DNA of 64,000 nt from Pseudomonas oryzihabitans. Lineage in GTDB: Bacteria > Pseudomonadota > Gammaproteobacteria > Pseudomonadales > Pseudomonadaceae. This document shows, one piece after another, positions 1 through 8,683 of the stretch (its first letter is position 1; each line of letters begins with the position of its first letter). The position numbers and the translations under genes are program-made. Location of the stretch: assembly GCF_024652905.1 (NCBI RefSeq), contig NZ_CP102428.1, forward strand, positions 3,704,001-3,768,000, read 5' to 3'. Under the pieces are notes generated by a model. That model searched no databases and had not been told where the DNA came from. It was given only the letters and a program-made list of their open reading frames with translations.

Positions 1-1
1 C

Positions 2-517
2 GACGAGTGGCCCCGGCTGCGTGCCGCCTCCCTGACCGGCCTGCTCGACAGCCTGGGCATCCCGCTGTGGCAGGTACCGCGCATCGCCCGCCACTATCGC
101 CGCCTGCTGGTCCAGCGCGGCGACCAGGTGGCGCCCTTCGCCGAGATTCCCGCCACCCTCGACCGGCTCCAGGCCAACGGCCTGGCGCTGGGTCTGGCGA
201 CCTCCAATTCCGCCGCCGCGGTCCATCAGGTACTGCCCCAGGCCGGACGGTTGTTCCCCGATGGCGAATTCGATATCCCCCTGCTGGGCAAGGCCCGGCG
301 CCTGACACGGCTGCTCCGCCGCCAGGGCATCGCACCGGCCGAGGCGCTCTATGTCGGTGACGAGCTGCGCGATCTCCAGGCTGCGCACCACGCCGGGCTG
401 GATTGCGCGGCCGTGGCCTGGGGCTATGGCTGCCCGGCGACGCTGCGTGCGCAGCAGCCCGATCTCTTCTTCGAACACCCAGCCGAGCTGTTGCGGCTGC
501 GGCCCTCCCCCTGCTGA
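2..517 (+). CDS. HAD-family phosphatase, 5' end missing
   Basis: The reading frame is open from the window edge, so the N-terminus with the first HAD motif (nucleophilic Asp) lies outside. The 171 visible residues carry later HAD signatures: a Thr/Ser motif (LATSNS), a Lys in LGKARRL, and the acidic motif YVGDELRD, in the order seen in phosphoglycolate phosphatase-like enzymes. It probably hydrolyses a small phosphate ester in the cytosol; the substrate cannot be told. The DUF2141 gene follows after 10 bp, so the two may be cotranscribed. Confidence 0.8.
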   Translation, partial: DEWPRLRAASLTGLLDSLGIPLWQVPRIARHYRRLLVQRGDQVAPFAEIPATLDRLQANGLALGLATSNSAAAVHQVLPQAGRLFPDGEFDIPLLGKARRLTRLLRRQGIAPAEALYVGDELRDLQAAHHAGLDCAAVAWGYGCPATLRAQQPDLFFEHPAELLRLRPSPC

Positions 518-527
518 AGGAATGTCC

Positions 528-938
528 ATGAAGTCTCTGTTGCTGGTCGCTGGTCTTTGTCTGAGTGGTGTGCTGCACGCCGCCGAGCTGCAGGTGCGGG
601 TGGAGACGGTCGATGCCTCGGGGGGCCAGTTGCTGCTGGCGGTATTCGATAGCGAAGAGGCCTGGAAGGCGCACAAGACGCCGGTGGCCCAGGCGCATCT
701 CGCTGCACAGGCAGGTGCCCAGGAACAGCGCTTCGACCTGCCGCCCGGACGCTACGCCGTGTCGGTCATCCACGACAGCAACAGCAACAGCCAGCTGGAT
801 ACCAATTTCATCGGCATGCCCACCGAACAATACGGCTACAGCAACAATCCGCCGTTGCGCATGCGCATGGCCACCTTCGAAGAATGTGCCTTCACCCTAC
901 CGGCTGCCGGTCTGCGCCAACAGGTGACGCTGCGCTAA
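528..938 (+). CDS. DUF2141 domain protein, exported
   Basis: A 136-residue protein. The N-terminus (MKSLLLVAGLCLSGVLHAAE) is a classical signal peptide with cleavage likely after HAA, so the product is periplasmic. The rest resembles DUF2141: a beta-rich core, the stretch FDLPPGRYAVSVIHDSNSN, then DTNFIGMPTEQYGYSNN, typical of the family. Function is unknown. An upstream in-frame ATG at 351 lies inside the HAD gene and is rejected because only the start at 528 gives a signal peptide. Confidence 0.85.
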   Translation: MKSLLLVAGLCLSGVLHAAELQVRVETVDASGGQLLLAVFDSEEAWKAHKTPVAQAHLAAQAGAQEQRFDLPPGRYAVSVIHDSNSNSQLDTNFIGMPTEQYGYSNNPPLRMRMATFEECAFTLPAAGLRQQVTLR

Positions 939-1623
939 GACGCAGGCTTAATGCACAGGCTTCCAAACAGAAAATCAACAGAGTTATCCACATGGCTTTT
1001 AGCGGCGATGGCTGAACTCCGAGCTGAACAGGCGTGGATAACTCCTTGGGCTGGCGAAAGAAATCCCTTAACTCGGACATATCTCGAAAAACTGGTCATT
1101 ATTTGATCGATCCTCTGGAGACCGCGCCAGCTCTGGTCTCTGGCACTGGACGAACAACCTATCCACAGCCCTATGCAACGCTATTGTGGGTTGTGGAAAA
1201 CGCCTGAAACAGTATTGATCATTTTTTGTACGATCCTCTGCAGGCCTTGCCAGCCCTGGCGTACAGATCAGGTCCCACATCTTTTCCACAGGCACGCACA
1301 CAGCAGATGTGGGCAAACCCGCCAGGAGAAACGTCTTCTGGGGTCATGCATAGCCTGAGCGGAATTGGTTATTTATTGAGCAATTTTCCTTGGACAGTTG
1401 CCCCAACGGTTGCTGACAACTTGCCCAGGGCTTATCCACAGCCTTTACCTGTCAAGCAATGACGGCACGACAGGCAATCGTCCGCAGCCTGACCGGTTGA
1501 ATCTGACCGTCGCCAATTCGATCAACAAGGTCAGTATCCCCGCAGCCCTTCTGGCGCGCGGCTTTGCGCCGGTAGCGAACAGACTGCCCACAACCTTATG
1601 CACAGTTTGCAAAGCATTCAGAC
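939..1623. other. Noncoding region with a cluster of DnaA boxes and degenerate repeats
   Basis: No credible gene. Perfect TTATCCACA lies at 984-992 and 1432-1440. One-mismatch versions lie at 1033-1041 (reverse strand), 1159-1167 (CTATCCACA), 1282-1290 (TTTTCCACA) and 1596-1604 (TTATGCACA). A 41-bp segment at 1096-1136 recurs at 1219-1259 with 33 identities, and a weaker third version starts near 1369. Each has its DnaA-like box 63 bp after the unit start. Candidate DnaA-binding locus; function is inferred, not known. Confidence 0.6.
1096..1290 (+). repeat. Imperfect direct repeat, period 123 bp, each copy ending in a DnaA-like box
   Basis: Copy A (1096-1136) and copy B (1219-1259) share the cores CGATCCTCTG and GCCAG and differ at 8 of 41 positions. 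Similarity continues weakly to CTATCCACAG (1159) and TTTTCCACAG (1282), which sit at identical offsets. A third, poorly conserved unit starts near 1369 and leads to the perfect box at 1432. Confidence 0.65.
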
Positions 1624-1652
1624 ATAAAAAAGACCGCTTTAGGCGGTCTTTT
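1624..1652 (-). terminator. Rho-independent terminator of trpBA
   Basis: Perfect 8-bp stem AAGACCGC (1630-1637) / GCGGTCTT (1643-1650) with a 5-nt loop. On the minus strand it is followed by a run of six T. It lies 17 bp past the trpA stop codon. Confidence 0.9.
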
Positions 1653-1669
1653 CAAGCACTGGCAAGTGC

Positions 1670-2476
1670 TCAGCGCGCGGTGCGTACGCTGTCCGACAGC
1701 TGCTTGCAGAGGCCGAGCACGCCATCGATGGCAGCGCCCGAGGATTCGGCCTTGGCGATCTGGTCGATGAATGCCGAACCCACCACCACGCCATCGGCGA
1801 TCCGGGCGATCACCCGGGCCTGCTCCGGGGTACGGATGCCGAAGCCGACGGCTAGCGGCAGGTCGGTGAAACGACGCAGGCGCGCCACGGCGGCCTCGAC
1901 GTGCTCGGTGGTGGCCGAGCCGGCACCGGTCACGCCCGCGACGGATACGTAATAGACGAAGCCGGAGCTGGTGTTGAGTACGCGCGGCAGGCGGGCGTCA
2001 TCGGTGGTCGGGGTGGTCAGACGGATGAAGTCGATACCGGCGGCCTGGGCCGGCAGCGCCAGCTCGGCGTCGTGCTCGGGCGGCAGGTCGACCACGATCA
2101 GGCCATCCACGCCCGCTTCGGCGGCTTCCACCAGGAAGCGCTCCACGCCATAGCGATGGATGGGGTTGTAGTAGCCCATCAGCACCAGTGGCGTCTCCCC
2201 TTCCCCACGACGGAAGTCACGCACCATCTCCAGGGTCTTGGCCAGATTCTGGCCACCCTGCAGGGCACGGAGGGCAGCGGCCTGGATGGCTGGACCGTCG
2301 GCCATGGGATCGGTGAAGGGCATGCCCAGTTCGATGACGTCGGCGCCGGCCGCCGGCAGGCCCTTGAGGATGGCCAGGGCGGTGGCATAGTCCGGATCGC
2401 CCGCGGTGGTGTAGGTGACCAGGGCCGCGCGGCCCTCGGCCTTCAGCGCGGCGAAGCGGGTTTCCAGACGGCTCAT
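1670..2476 (-). CDS. trpA: Tryptophan synthase alpha subunit
   Basis: 268 residues, full family length. It cleaves indole-3-glycerol phosphate to indole and glyceraldehyde-3-phosphate and passes indole to TrpB through the alpha2beta2 tunnel. Catalytic Glu49 (in [11 protein letters not shown]) and Asp60 (MADGP) are present, as are the phosphate-binding glycines near [11 protein letters not shown]. Its ATG overlaps the trpB TGA in an ATGA arrangement, indicating translational coupling. Transcription ends at the terminator just downstream. Confidence 0.97.
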   Translation of the reverse strand: MSRLETRFAALKAEGRAALVTYTTAGDPDYATALAILKGLPAAGADVIELGMPFTDPMADGPAIQAAALRALQGGQNLAKTLEMVRDFRRGEGETPLVLMGYYNPIHRYGVERFLVEAAEAGVDGLIVVDLPPEHDAELALPAQAAGIDFIRLTTPTTDDARLPRVLNTSSGFVYYVSVAGVTGAGSATTEHVEAAVARLRRFTDLPLAVGFGIRTPEQARVIARIADGVVVGSAFIDQIAKAESSGAAIDGVLGLCKQLSDSVRTAR

Positions 2477-3681
2477 AGCTTGTCTCCCAGGTGACTCATC
2501 ACGGTCTGCATGTCCTTGTCGCCGCGGCCCGAGAGGCAGATCACCATGAGGTGGTCCTTGGGCAAGTGCGGCGCGCGCTTGTAGGCCTCGGCCAGGGCGT
2601 GGGCGGATTCCAGGGCCGGGATGATGCCTTCCAGACGGCAGGTCTGGTGGAAGGCGGTGAGCGCCTCGTCATCGTTGATCGGTACGTATTCCACCCGCTG
2701 CACATCATGCAGGTGGGCGTGCTCCGGGCCGATGCCGGGATAGTCCAGACCGGCAGAAATGGAGTGGGCGTCGATGATCTGGCCGTCGTCGTCCTGCAAG
2801 AGGAAGGTGCGGTTGCCGTGCAGTACCCCGGGCACTCCGCCATTGAGGCTGGAGGCGTGCTTGTCGGTGTTCACGCCGTGACCACCGGCCTCGACGCCGA
2901 CGATGGCGACGTCGGTGTCATCGAGAAATTCGTGGAACAGGCCCATGGCATTGGAGCCACCGCCGACGCAGGCGATCAGGCTGTCGGGCAGGCGCCCTTC
3001 CTTTTCCAGGATCTGCGCGCGGGTCTCGCGACCGATCACCGCCTGGAAGTCGCGGACCATGGCCGGATAGGGGTGCGGACCGGCCACGGTGCCGATCAGG
3101 TAGAAGGTGTCGGCGACGTTGGTCACCCAGTCGCGCAGGGCCTCGTTCATGGCGTCCTTGAGGGTACCGGTACCGGCGGTGACCGGAATCACCTCGGCGC
3201 CCAGCAGCTTCATGCGGAAGACGTTGGCCTGCTGGCGATCGATGTCGGTGGTGCCCATGTAGATGACGCAGGGCAGGCCGAAGCGCGCGGCCACGGTGGC
3301 GGTAGCCACGCCGTGCATGCCGGCGCCGGTCTCGGCGATGATGCGGGTCTTGCCCATGCGCTTGGCCAGCAGGATCTGGCCGATGCAGTTGTTGATCTTG
3401 TGCGCGCCGGTGTGGTTCAGCTCTTCGCGCTTGAGATAAATCTTGGCACCACCGAAATGCTCAGTCAGGCGCTCGGCGAAGTACAGCGGATTGGGCCGGC
3501 CGATGTAGTCGCGCTGAAAATAGGCCAGCTGCTCGAGAAACGCCGGATCTTCCATGGCGGTCTCGTATTCGCGCTGCAGATCGAGGATCAGCGGCATCAG
3601 GGTTTCGGCGACATAGCGGCCACCGAACTGGCCGAACATGCCTTGAGCGTCGGGGCCCTGGCGATAGGCGGTCTGGGTCAT
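2473..3681 (-). CDS. trpB: Tryptophan synthase beta subunit
   Basis: 402 residues. PLP-dependent condensation of indole with serine to give tryptophan. The PLP lysine is Lys95 in HTGAHKINN, and the phosphate-binding loop GGGSNAMG is present. The chosen start ([11 protein letters not shown]) is preceded by AGGAG eight bases upstream; the frame stays open further upstream into the divergent trpI region but without family similarity. The trpBA pair with divergent trpI is the Pseudomonas arrangement, in which TrpI with indoleglycerol phosphate activates trpBA. Confidence 0.97.
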   Translation of the reverse strand: MTQTAYRQGPDAQGMFGQFGGRYVAETLMPLILDLQREYETAMEDPAFLEQLAYFQRDYIGRPNPLYFAERLTEHFGGAKIYLKREELNHTGAHKINNCIGQILLAKRMGKTRIIAETGAGMHGVATATVAARFGLPCVIYMGTTDIDRQQANVFRMKLLGAEVIPVTAGTGTLKDAMNEALRDWVTNVADTFYLIGTVAGPHPYPAMVRDFQAVIGRETRAQILEKEGRLPDSLIACVGGGSNAMGLFHEFLDDTDVAIVGVEAGGHGVNTDKHASSLNGGVPGVLHGNRTFLLQDDDGQIIDAHSISAGLDYPGIGPEHAHLHDVQRVEYVPINDDEALTAFHQTCRLEGIIPALESAHALAEAYKRAPHLPKDHLMVICLSGRGDKDMQTVMSHLGDKL

Positions 3682-3773
3682 GGGATTCTCCTGCGAAGAT
3701 GGATCTACCTTACCTGCTTGAGTGCCAGTGATAAATCGATAAGATCGCGATGACCCGTCAGGAAATCTCACAG
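3682..3773. promoter_or_regulatory. trpI/trpBA divergent control region
   Basis: A 92-bp gap between divergent starts. In other pseudomonads TrpI binds two sites in the equivalent gap, represses itself and activates trpBA. The sequence here includes an AT-richer segment around 3730-3745 (ATAAATCGATAAGATCG) that could hold a LysR-type site, but I cannot define operators by eye. Confidence 0.55.
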
Positions 3774-4670
3774 ATGAGCGAACCCCGCGACCTGCCTCCC
3801 CTGAATGCCCTACGTGCCTTTGAAGCCACCGCTCGTCTGGGCGGTATGAGTCGCGCCGGAGATGAACTGCATGTGACCCACGGCGCCGTGAGTCGCCAGA
3901 TTCGTGCACTGGAGGAACAGCTCGGGGTGGCGCTGTTTCGCCGTGAAGGCCGGGGGCTGGCGCTGACCGAGGCTGGGCTGCGCCTGCGCGAGGTGAGCGG
4001 TGAGGTTTTCGAACGGTTACGCGAGGTGTGCGCTGAACTCAAGGCTGGCAGTCGCCAGGGACCCTTCGTGCTGGGCTGCCCGGGCAGCCTGGTGGCCCGC
4101 TGGTTCATTCCGCGACTGGATCGCCTCAATCGCGATCTGCCGGAGCTGCGCCTGCACCTCTCGACCCGTACCGACGATACCCCGCTGGCCGCTGCCGGCC
4201 TGGACGCCAGCCTGTTGTTCACCGAGACGCCGCCACCACAGGACGTGATGCCCTATCACCTGGCGCCCGAGCGGATCGGGCCTGTGCTGAGTCCCTACTG
4301 CCCGGCCTATCTGCGGCTCAGGGACGGTGATCTGCAGGCCTTGCTGGCGGAGCGACTGCTGCACACCCTGTCGCGGCCCCAGGCCTGGCCACAGTGGTTC
4401 GCCACCCAGGGCCTGGCGGCGCCGGTGCTGGAGTACGGGCAGGGCTTCGAGCACCTCTATTACCTGCTGGAGGCGGCGCTGTCGGGATTGGGGGTGGCGA
4501 TCGCACCGGAACCACTAGTGGCGGCGGATCTGAAGGCGGGCAGGCTGGTCGCACCCTGGGGCTTCGCGACGACCGGTGCGGAGTTGGCGCTATGGGCGCC
4601 GGGTCGGTTGGCGGACGAGCGCGTGGAGCGGTTGGCGGCTTGGCTCAGACAGGAGCTGGCCGAGCGCTAG
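3774..4670 (+). CDS. trpI: LysR-type activator of trpBA
   Basis: 298 residues. An N-terminal winged HTH ([34 protein letters not shown], quoted in parts: [15 protein letters not shown], then [17 protein letters not shown]) is followed by a LysR effector-binding domain. The start at 3774 ([16 protein letters not shown]) matches the usual GcvA/TrpI-like N-terminus and has AGGAAA upstream; an ATG 24 bp earlier is possible. Position opposite trpBA supports the identity. Predicted co-inducer is indole-3-glycerol phosphate. Confidence 0.9.
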   Translation: MSEPRDLPPLNALRAFEATARLGGMSRAGDELHVTHGAVSRQIRALEEQLGVALFRREGRGLALTEAGLRLREVSGEVFERLREVCAELKAGSRQGPFVLGCPGSLVARWFIPRLDRLNRDLPELRLHLSTRTDDTPLAAAGLDASLLFTETPPPQDVMPYHLAPERIGPVLSPYCPAYLRLRDGDLQALLAERLLHTLSRPQAWPQWFATQGLAAPVLEYGQGFEHLYYLLEAALSGLGVAIAPEPLVAADLKAGRLVAPWGFATTGAELALWAPGRLADERVERLAAWLRQELAER

Positions 4671-4676
4671 CGCCCA

Positions 4677-4696
4677 AGGCATCCCGTGGGATGCCT
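4677..4696. terminator. Hairpin between convergent trpI and DUF883 genes
   Basis: Perfect inverted repeat AGGCATCCC / GGGATGCCT with a very short loop, between two convergent stop codons. No T-run on either side, so termination efficiency is uncertain. Confidence 0.5.
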
Positions 4697-4709
4697 CGAA
4701 CTGCCACGA

Positions 4710-5033
4710 TCAGTGGTCGCCGCGCAGCAGCGCCCAGCCGACCAGAACGGTCACGCCAGCGGCGATGCCGACGGTGGCCCAGGGATGTTCGCGCGCCACG
4801 CCACTGGCGGCACGGCCGTACTGACGGGTCAGGCGACGCACGTCGTCATAGACTTCTTCCAGCGAATCGCCCGAATGATGCAGGGCTTCGCGAGCGGTGC
4901 TCTTGAAGGAGTTCAGGCTGCTGCGGGATTCGCGCGCCGCGTTCTTCTTCAGCGATGCCAGCGAGTCGAGCAGGCTGTTGATTTCGTTCTCGATGCTGGC
5001 GATGGACGCCTGGTAGTCGGTGTTACGGGCCAT
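4710..5033 (-). CDS. DUF883 family (ElaB/YqjD-like) membrane-anchored protein
   Basis: 107 residues. A charged, probably helical N-terminal region (residues 1-75) leads to one C-terminal membrane segment, with the family hallmark VAREHPWATVGIAAGVTVLVGWALL. Relatives in E. coli are stationary-phase inner-membrane proteins, some reported to bind ribosomes. A strong AGGAGG precedes the ATG. It stands alone, divergent from the dodecin gene. Confidence 0.9.
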   Translation of the reverse strand: MARNTDYQASIASIENEINSLLDSLASLKKNAARESRSSLNSFKSTAREALHHSGDSLEEVYDDVRRLTRQYGRAASGVAREHPWATVGIAAGVTVLVGWALLRGDH

Positions 5034-5251
5034 GACAACCTCCTGAGATGGACGGATTCAGGAAATGTGACTACCGAGCCGTTGGAAAGTGCTGCATAGC
5101 CGTATCCGAGAGCCTGGGCAGTGAACTTATCGGGACCTTTCGCAGCCTCAAATGGCAGAGGCACCCTTCCCGGCGAGTCGACCGCGACACCGGTCAACGC
5201 GTTGCCGGCTATCCGCTGCAGCGCCCGTCATTGCTGACCCAGGAGATTTTC

Positions 5252-5467
5252 ATGTCCGATCATCACACCTACAAGAAGCTGGAAATCGTTGGCTCTTCCA
5301 CCACCAGTGTCGAGGACGCCATCAATAATGCCCTCGCCGAGACTTCCAAGTCGGTGAAGAACCTGGAATGGTTCGAAGTGGGTGAAATCCGCGGTCATAT
5401 CCAGGACGCCAAGGTGGCGCACTATCAGGTCACCCTGAAGATCGGCTTCCGTATCGAAGCCAGCTGA
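5252..5467 (+). CDS. Dodecin family flavin-binding protein
   Basis: 71 residues, typical dodecin size. The family forms a hollow dodecamer that stores riboflavin/FMN. The conserved stretch VKNLEWFEVGEIRGHIQDAK contains the flavin-stacking Trp40, and Gln59 in HYQVTLKIGF is the likely second contact. The start is at ATG 5252 with AGGAG at 5241; upstream in-frame codons lack similarity. Confidence 0.9.
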   Translation: MSDHHTYKKLEIVGSSTTSVEDAINNALAETSKSVKNLEWFEVGEIRGHIQDAKVAHYQVTLKIGFRIEAS

Positions 5468-5511
5468 GCAGCTATTCAAGACCTCCCTCCCCTCGCAAAA
5501 GGACAGGCAAG

Positions 5512-5739
5512 ATGCGTAGAGTCGTGATTACCCTCGGTTTGTTGGCCCTGAGCAGCGGAGCTTTCGCCGCTGGCACCTCGTGCGACACGGTCAAGGCCGA
5601 TATCGATGCCAAGCTGCAGGCCAAGCAGGTAGCGCACTACAGTCTTGAGGTGGTGGACAAGGGCAGCGCCAGCGCCTCCGCCAAGGTGGTGGGCAACTGC
5701 GAAGGCGGTAGCAAGGAAATCGTCTACCAGCGTCGCTAG
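5512..5739 (+). CDS. DUF1161 family small exported protein
   Basis: 75 residues with a clear signal peptide (MRRVVITLGLLALSSGAFAA). The mature part contains a Cys pair (TSCDTVK and VVGNCEGG), probably a disulfide, and ends KEIVYQRR, as in DUF1161 proteins of pseudomonads. Periplasmic; function unknown. It follows the dodecin gene by 44 bp with AAAGGA upstream and is followed by a strong terminator. Confidence 0.85.
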   Translation: MRRVVITLGLLALSSGAFAAGTSCDTVKADIDAKLQAKQVAHYSLEVVDKGSASASAKVVGNCEGGSKEIVYQRR

Positions 5740-5787
5740 GTCTCCGGCTGCCGGGTGCTCCCCAGGTAGCGCCGGCCGCTGCCGATG

Positions 5788-5819
5788 CAACGCCCGCCAC
5801 CGAGAGGTGGCGGGCGTTG
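5788..5819. terminator. Strong hairpin between DUF1161 gene and hmp
   Basis: A perfect 14-bp stem (5788-5801 with 5806-5819) closed by a GAGA tetraloop sits between two convergent genes (stop codons at 5739 and 5826). It probably terminates from both sides, although T-runs are short. Confidence 0.8.
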
Positions 5820-5825
5820 TCGCAT

Positions 5826-6995
5826 CTAAAGGTCCGTAGCAGGTCCGAAGAATTCGTGACGGATCTGCTTTTCCGGCACCCCCAGCTCCAGCAGATCCCG
5901 TCGCACCTGGGCCATGAAGGGCTGCGGGCCGAGAAGGTAGGCGTCCAGGTCGCGATCCTTGGGCAACCAGCGCTGCAGGCGCGTCCGGTCCAATCGCGAG
6001 GCGTAGGCCTCTTCCGCCACCGGCTCGCTGTAGCAGAAGTACAGCTGCAACTGCGGGTGATGGGCGGCCTGCTCTTCCAGCCAGTGCCCGAAGGCCTGCA
6101 CCCCGACATGGCGGGTGCAGTGGATCAGCTGAATCGGCCGGCCGCTGGGCAGGGCCGCCGATACCATGGGCAACAGCGGCGTGATGCCGACGCCGCCAGC
6201 GATCAGCAGCAGCGGCTTGGTCGATTCCTGCAGGACGAATTCGCCGGCTGGCGCGAAGACCTGCAACACGCCGCCTTCATGGGCATCGGTGTGCAAGTAA
6301 CGCGAAACCACCCCACCTGGCTGATGCTTGACGCTGATGCGATAGCCCTGGCCATCGCTGGCCGCCGAGATCGAATAGTTGCGCCGGTATTCGACCCCGT
6401 CCAGGGTCAGGCTCAGACCCAGATACTGGCCGGGCTGGGCGATGCTGGTCGGCAGGCCGTCCACCGGCTCCAGGTAGAAGGAGCTGATCTCTTCGCTTTC
6501 CGGTTCGATCCGCGCGATGCGGAACGGGCGTCCGCCGCGCCAGCCTCCAGGCGCCTCGGCCTGGGCCGCATAGCGCTGTTCCTCGGCACCGATCAGCAGG
6601 TTGGCCAGCTGACCATAGGCGGCAGCCCAGGCATCGATCACCGCATCGGTGGCGACCTCGGCTCCCAGCACCTCGCGAATGCTCTGCAGCAGGGCGATAC
6701 CCACCAGCGGATAGTGATCCGGCTGGACCTGCAGGGAGACGTGCTTGTTGACGATCTGCTCCACCAGCAGCCCCAAGGTATCCAGGCGATCGATGTAGCG
6801 GGCGTACATCAGCACCGCCCGGGCCAGCGCTCGCGCCTGGGCACCACTGGCCTGGTGGGCGCCATTGAACAGCGGGCGGATCTCGGGATTGTCGCCCAGC
6901 AACTTGGCGTAGAAATGCCGGGTGAGGACCTCGCCCCCGGTTTCCAGCAGGGGGACGGTAGCCGTGATGATGGCTTTTTGGTCGGATGACAGCAT
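5826..6995 (-). CDS. hmp: Flavohemoglobin, nitric oxide dioxygenase
   Basis: 389 residues. It converts NO plus O2 to nitrate using NAD(P)H. The globin domain (1-140) has proximal His85 (VNKHVSL); the FAD domain has RRNYSIS; the NAD domain has GGVGITPLLPM and ends in KQIRHEFFGP. The start MLSSDQKAIITATVPLLETG matches known family N-termini; a 13-codon upstream extension is rejected. It is divergent from the NO-responsive sigma-54 activator gene, with matched operator sites between them. Confidence 0.97.
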   Translation of the reverse strand: MLSSDQKAIITATVPLLETGGEVLTRHFYAKLLGDNPEIRPLFNGAHQASGAQARALARAVLMYARYIDRLDTLGLLVEQIVNKHVSLQVQPDHYPLVGIALLQSIREVLGAEVATDAVIDAWAAAYGQLANLLIGAEEQRYAAQAEAPGGWRGGRPFRIARIEPESEEISSFYLEPVDGLPTSIAQPGQYLGLSLTLDGVEYRRNYSISAASDGQGYRISVKHQPGGVVSRYLHTDAHEGGVLQVFAPAGEFVLQESTKPLLLIAGGVGITPLLPMVSAALPSGRPIQLIHCTRHVGVQAFGHWLEEQAAHHPQLQLYFCYSEPVAEEAYASRLDRTRLQRWLPKDRDLDAYLLGPQPFMAQVRRDLLELGVPEKQIRHEFFGPATDL

Positions 6996-7029
6996 GGCAG
7001 GGATCTCCAAACAGGACTGCCCTGTCCCT

Positions 7030-7045
7030 ATCACGAGTCGTGCCA
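7030..7045 (-). promoter_or_regulatory. Candidate sigma-54 promoter of hmp
   Basis: Read on the minus strand, TGGCACGACTCGTGAT has a good -24 element (TGGCAC) but a weak -12 element (GTGA in place of TTGC). It is 35 bp upstream of the hmp start and about 45 bp from the nearer NorR-type site, a sensible geometry for an enhancer-binding activator. Confidence 0.45.
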
Positions 7046-7086
7046 GCCTAAAACTTGCCCTGGATCAGGCTTTTAGCCAGTGCGCA

Positions 7087-7132
7087 GGTCATAATGACCA
7101 GGTCCCTATGACTCGCCGAGGTCAAATTGACC
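7087..7132. promoter_or_regulatory. Two NorR/FhpR operator palindromes
   Basis: GGTCATAATGACC (7087-7099) and GGTCAAATTGACC (7120-7132) are near-identical palindromes 33 bp apart, about three helical turns. They fit the NorR half-site pattern GTCA-N3-TGAC. The second covers the TTG start codon of norR. Confidence 0.8.
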
Positions 7133-8665
7133 CGCCCCACTCTGCTCGATGTGATGGTACCGCTGGTGGCGGATCTGGCCCGCGACCTGCCCGATCAACA
7201 ACGCTACGCCAGTCTGCTCGATGCCCTGCGCCAGGTCCTGCCCTTCGATGCGGTGGCCCTGCTGCGCCTGGATGGCGAGGTGCTGGTGCCCCTGGCGGTG
7301 CGCGGGCTGGCAGCCGACACCCTGGGACGCCGCTTCAAGGTCGGTGAGCACCCGCGCCTGGCCCTGCTGCTGGCGAGTCGCGTGCCCACTCGCTTCGCCC
7401 TCGATTGCGACCTGCCCGATCCCTACGATGGCCTGGTGGAAGGCGTGCAGGGGCACCTGGAGGTCCATGACTGCCTGGGCTGTCCGCTCTATGTGCAGGA
7501 CCAGCTCTGGGGCCTGCTGACCCTGGATTCGCTGCAGGCGCAGAATGCCCGACCCGAGGATCTCACCACCCTCGCCGCCTTCGCCGGCCTGGCCGCCGCC
7601 ACCGTGGCCGCCGCCGAGCGCATCGGTCAGCTCTCCGCCCGCATCGTCAGCGAGCACGAATTGACCGTGGCCTATCAGCAATCGGTGGGGCACCAGCGGC
7701 CTCGCGAACTCATCGGCCAGAGTCCGGCCAGCCTCCGGCTGCGCCAGGAGATCGAGACCGTGGCGGCCAGCGATCTGACGGTGCTGATCACCGGCGAGAC
7801 CGGAGTCGGCAAGGAACTGGTGGCCGAAGCCGTGCATGCCCGCTCCCTGCGCCAGCAGCGGCCACTGATCAGCCTAAACTGCGCGGCGCTGCCCGAGGCG
7901 CTGGTGGAAAGCGAACTCTTCGGCCATGTGCGCGGCGCCTTTTCCGGTGCCGTCAGCGAACGCCGCGGGCGCTTCGAACTGGCCGATGGCGGCACCCTGT
8001 TTCTCGACGAGGTCGGCGAATTGCCGCTAACGGTGCAGGCCAAGCTCCTGCGGGTACTGCAGAGCGGTCAACTGCAGCGGCTGGGCTCGGATCGCGATCT
8101 CAAGGTGGACGTGCGCATCATCGCCGCCACCAACCGTGACCTGGCCGACTGCGTGCGCGCCGGACGCTTTCGCGCCGATCTCTACCACCGCCTGAGCGTC
8201 TATCCGCTGGCGGTACCGGCCCTGCGCGAGCGTGGCCGGGATGTCCTGCTGCTGGCCGGTTTCTACCTGGAGCAGAATCGCGCCCGCCTGGGCCTGCGCG
8301 GCCTCCGGCTGACACCCGCGGCGCAGCGCACCCTGCTGGCCTACGCCTGGCCGGGCAACGTGCGCGAACTGTCGCACCTCATCAGCCGGGCGGCGCTCAA
8401 GGCCCATGCCGGCAGCGAGGAACGCGGCGGCATCCTGACCCTGGATAGCGAGCAGCTCGGCCTGCCGCTGGGCACCACGGCGCTGCCCGACGAGGATCTC
8501 GTCCTGCCCGCCACCTCCCTGCGCGAAGCCACAGAGGCCTTCCAGCGCCAGACCATCACCCTGGCCCTGGAACAGCATGGCCAGAACTGGACCCTGGCCG
8601 CCGCCGCCCTCGACCTGGACCGCGCCAATCTCGCCCGCCTGGCGCGGCGGCTCGGGCTCAAGTAG
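7127..8665 (+). CDS. norR: NO-responsive sigma-54-dependent activator (NorR/FhpR)
   Basis: 512 residues. The N-terminal GAF domain (about 20-170) would hold the NO-sensing non-haem iron. The AAA+ domain has Walker A GETGVGKE, the sigma-54 contact loop GAFSGA (variant of GAFTGA) and Walker B TLFLDEVGE. A Fis-type HTH closes the protein. The start appears to be TTG (MTRPTLLDVMVPLV) with GAGG just upstream; ATG at 7154 is the alternative. It most likely activates hmp, transcribed divergently. Confidence 0.92.
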   Translation: MTRPTLLDVMVPLVADLARDLPDQQRYASLLDALRQVLPFDAVALLRLDGEVLVPLAVRGLAADTLGRRFKVGEHPRLALLLASRVPTRFALDCDLPDPYDGLVEGVQGHLEVHDCLGCPLYVQDQLWGLLTLDSLQAQNARPEDLTTLAAFAGLAAATVAAAERIGQLSARIVSEHELTVAYQQSVGHQRPRELIGQSPASLRLRQEIETVAASDLTVLITGETGVGKELVAEAVHARSLRQQRPLISLNCAALPEALVESELFGHVRGAFSGAVSERRGRFELADGGTLFLDEVGELPLTVQAKLLRVLQSGQLQRLGSDRDLKVDVRIIAATNRDLADCVRAGRFRADLYHRLSVYPLAVPALRERGRDVLLLAGFYLEQNRARLGLRGLRLTPAAQRTLLAYAWPGNVRELSHLISRAALKAHAGSEERGGILTLDSEQLGLPLGTTALPDEDLVLPATSLREATEAFQRQTITLALEQHGQNWTLAAAALDLDRANLARLARRLGLK

Positions 8666-8683
8666 CGCTTGGAGAATTAGCGG

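Noticed and set aside
1398-1952. Open frame running from the DnaA box region into trpA antisense
   Set aside because: Low-similarity frame crossing the trpBA terminator; no ribosome binding site.
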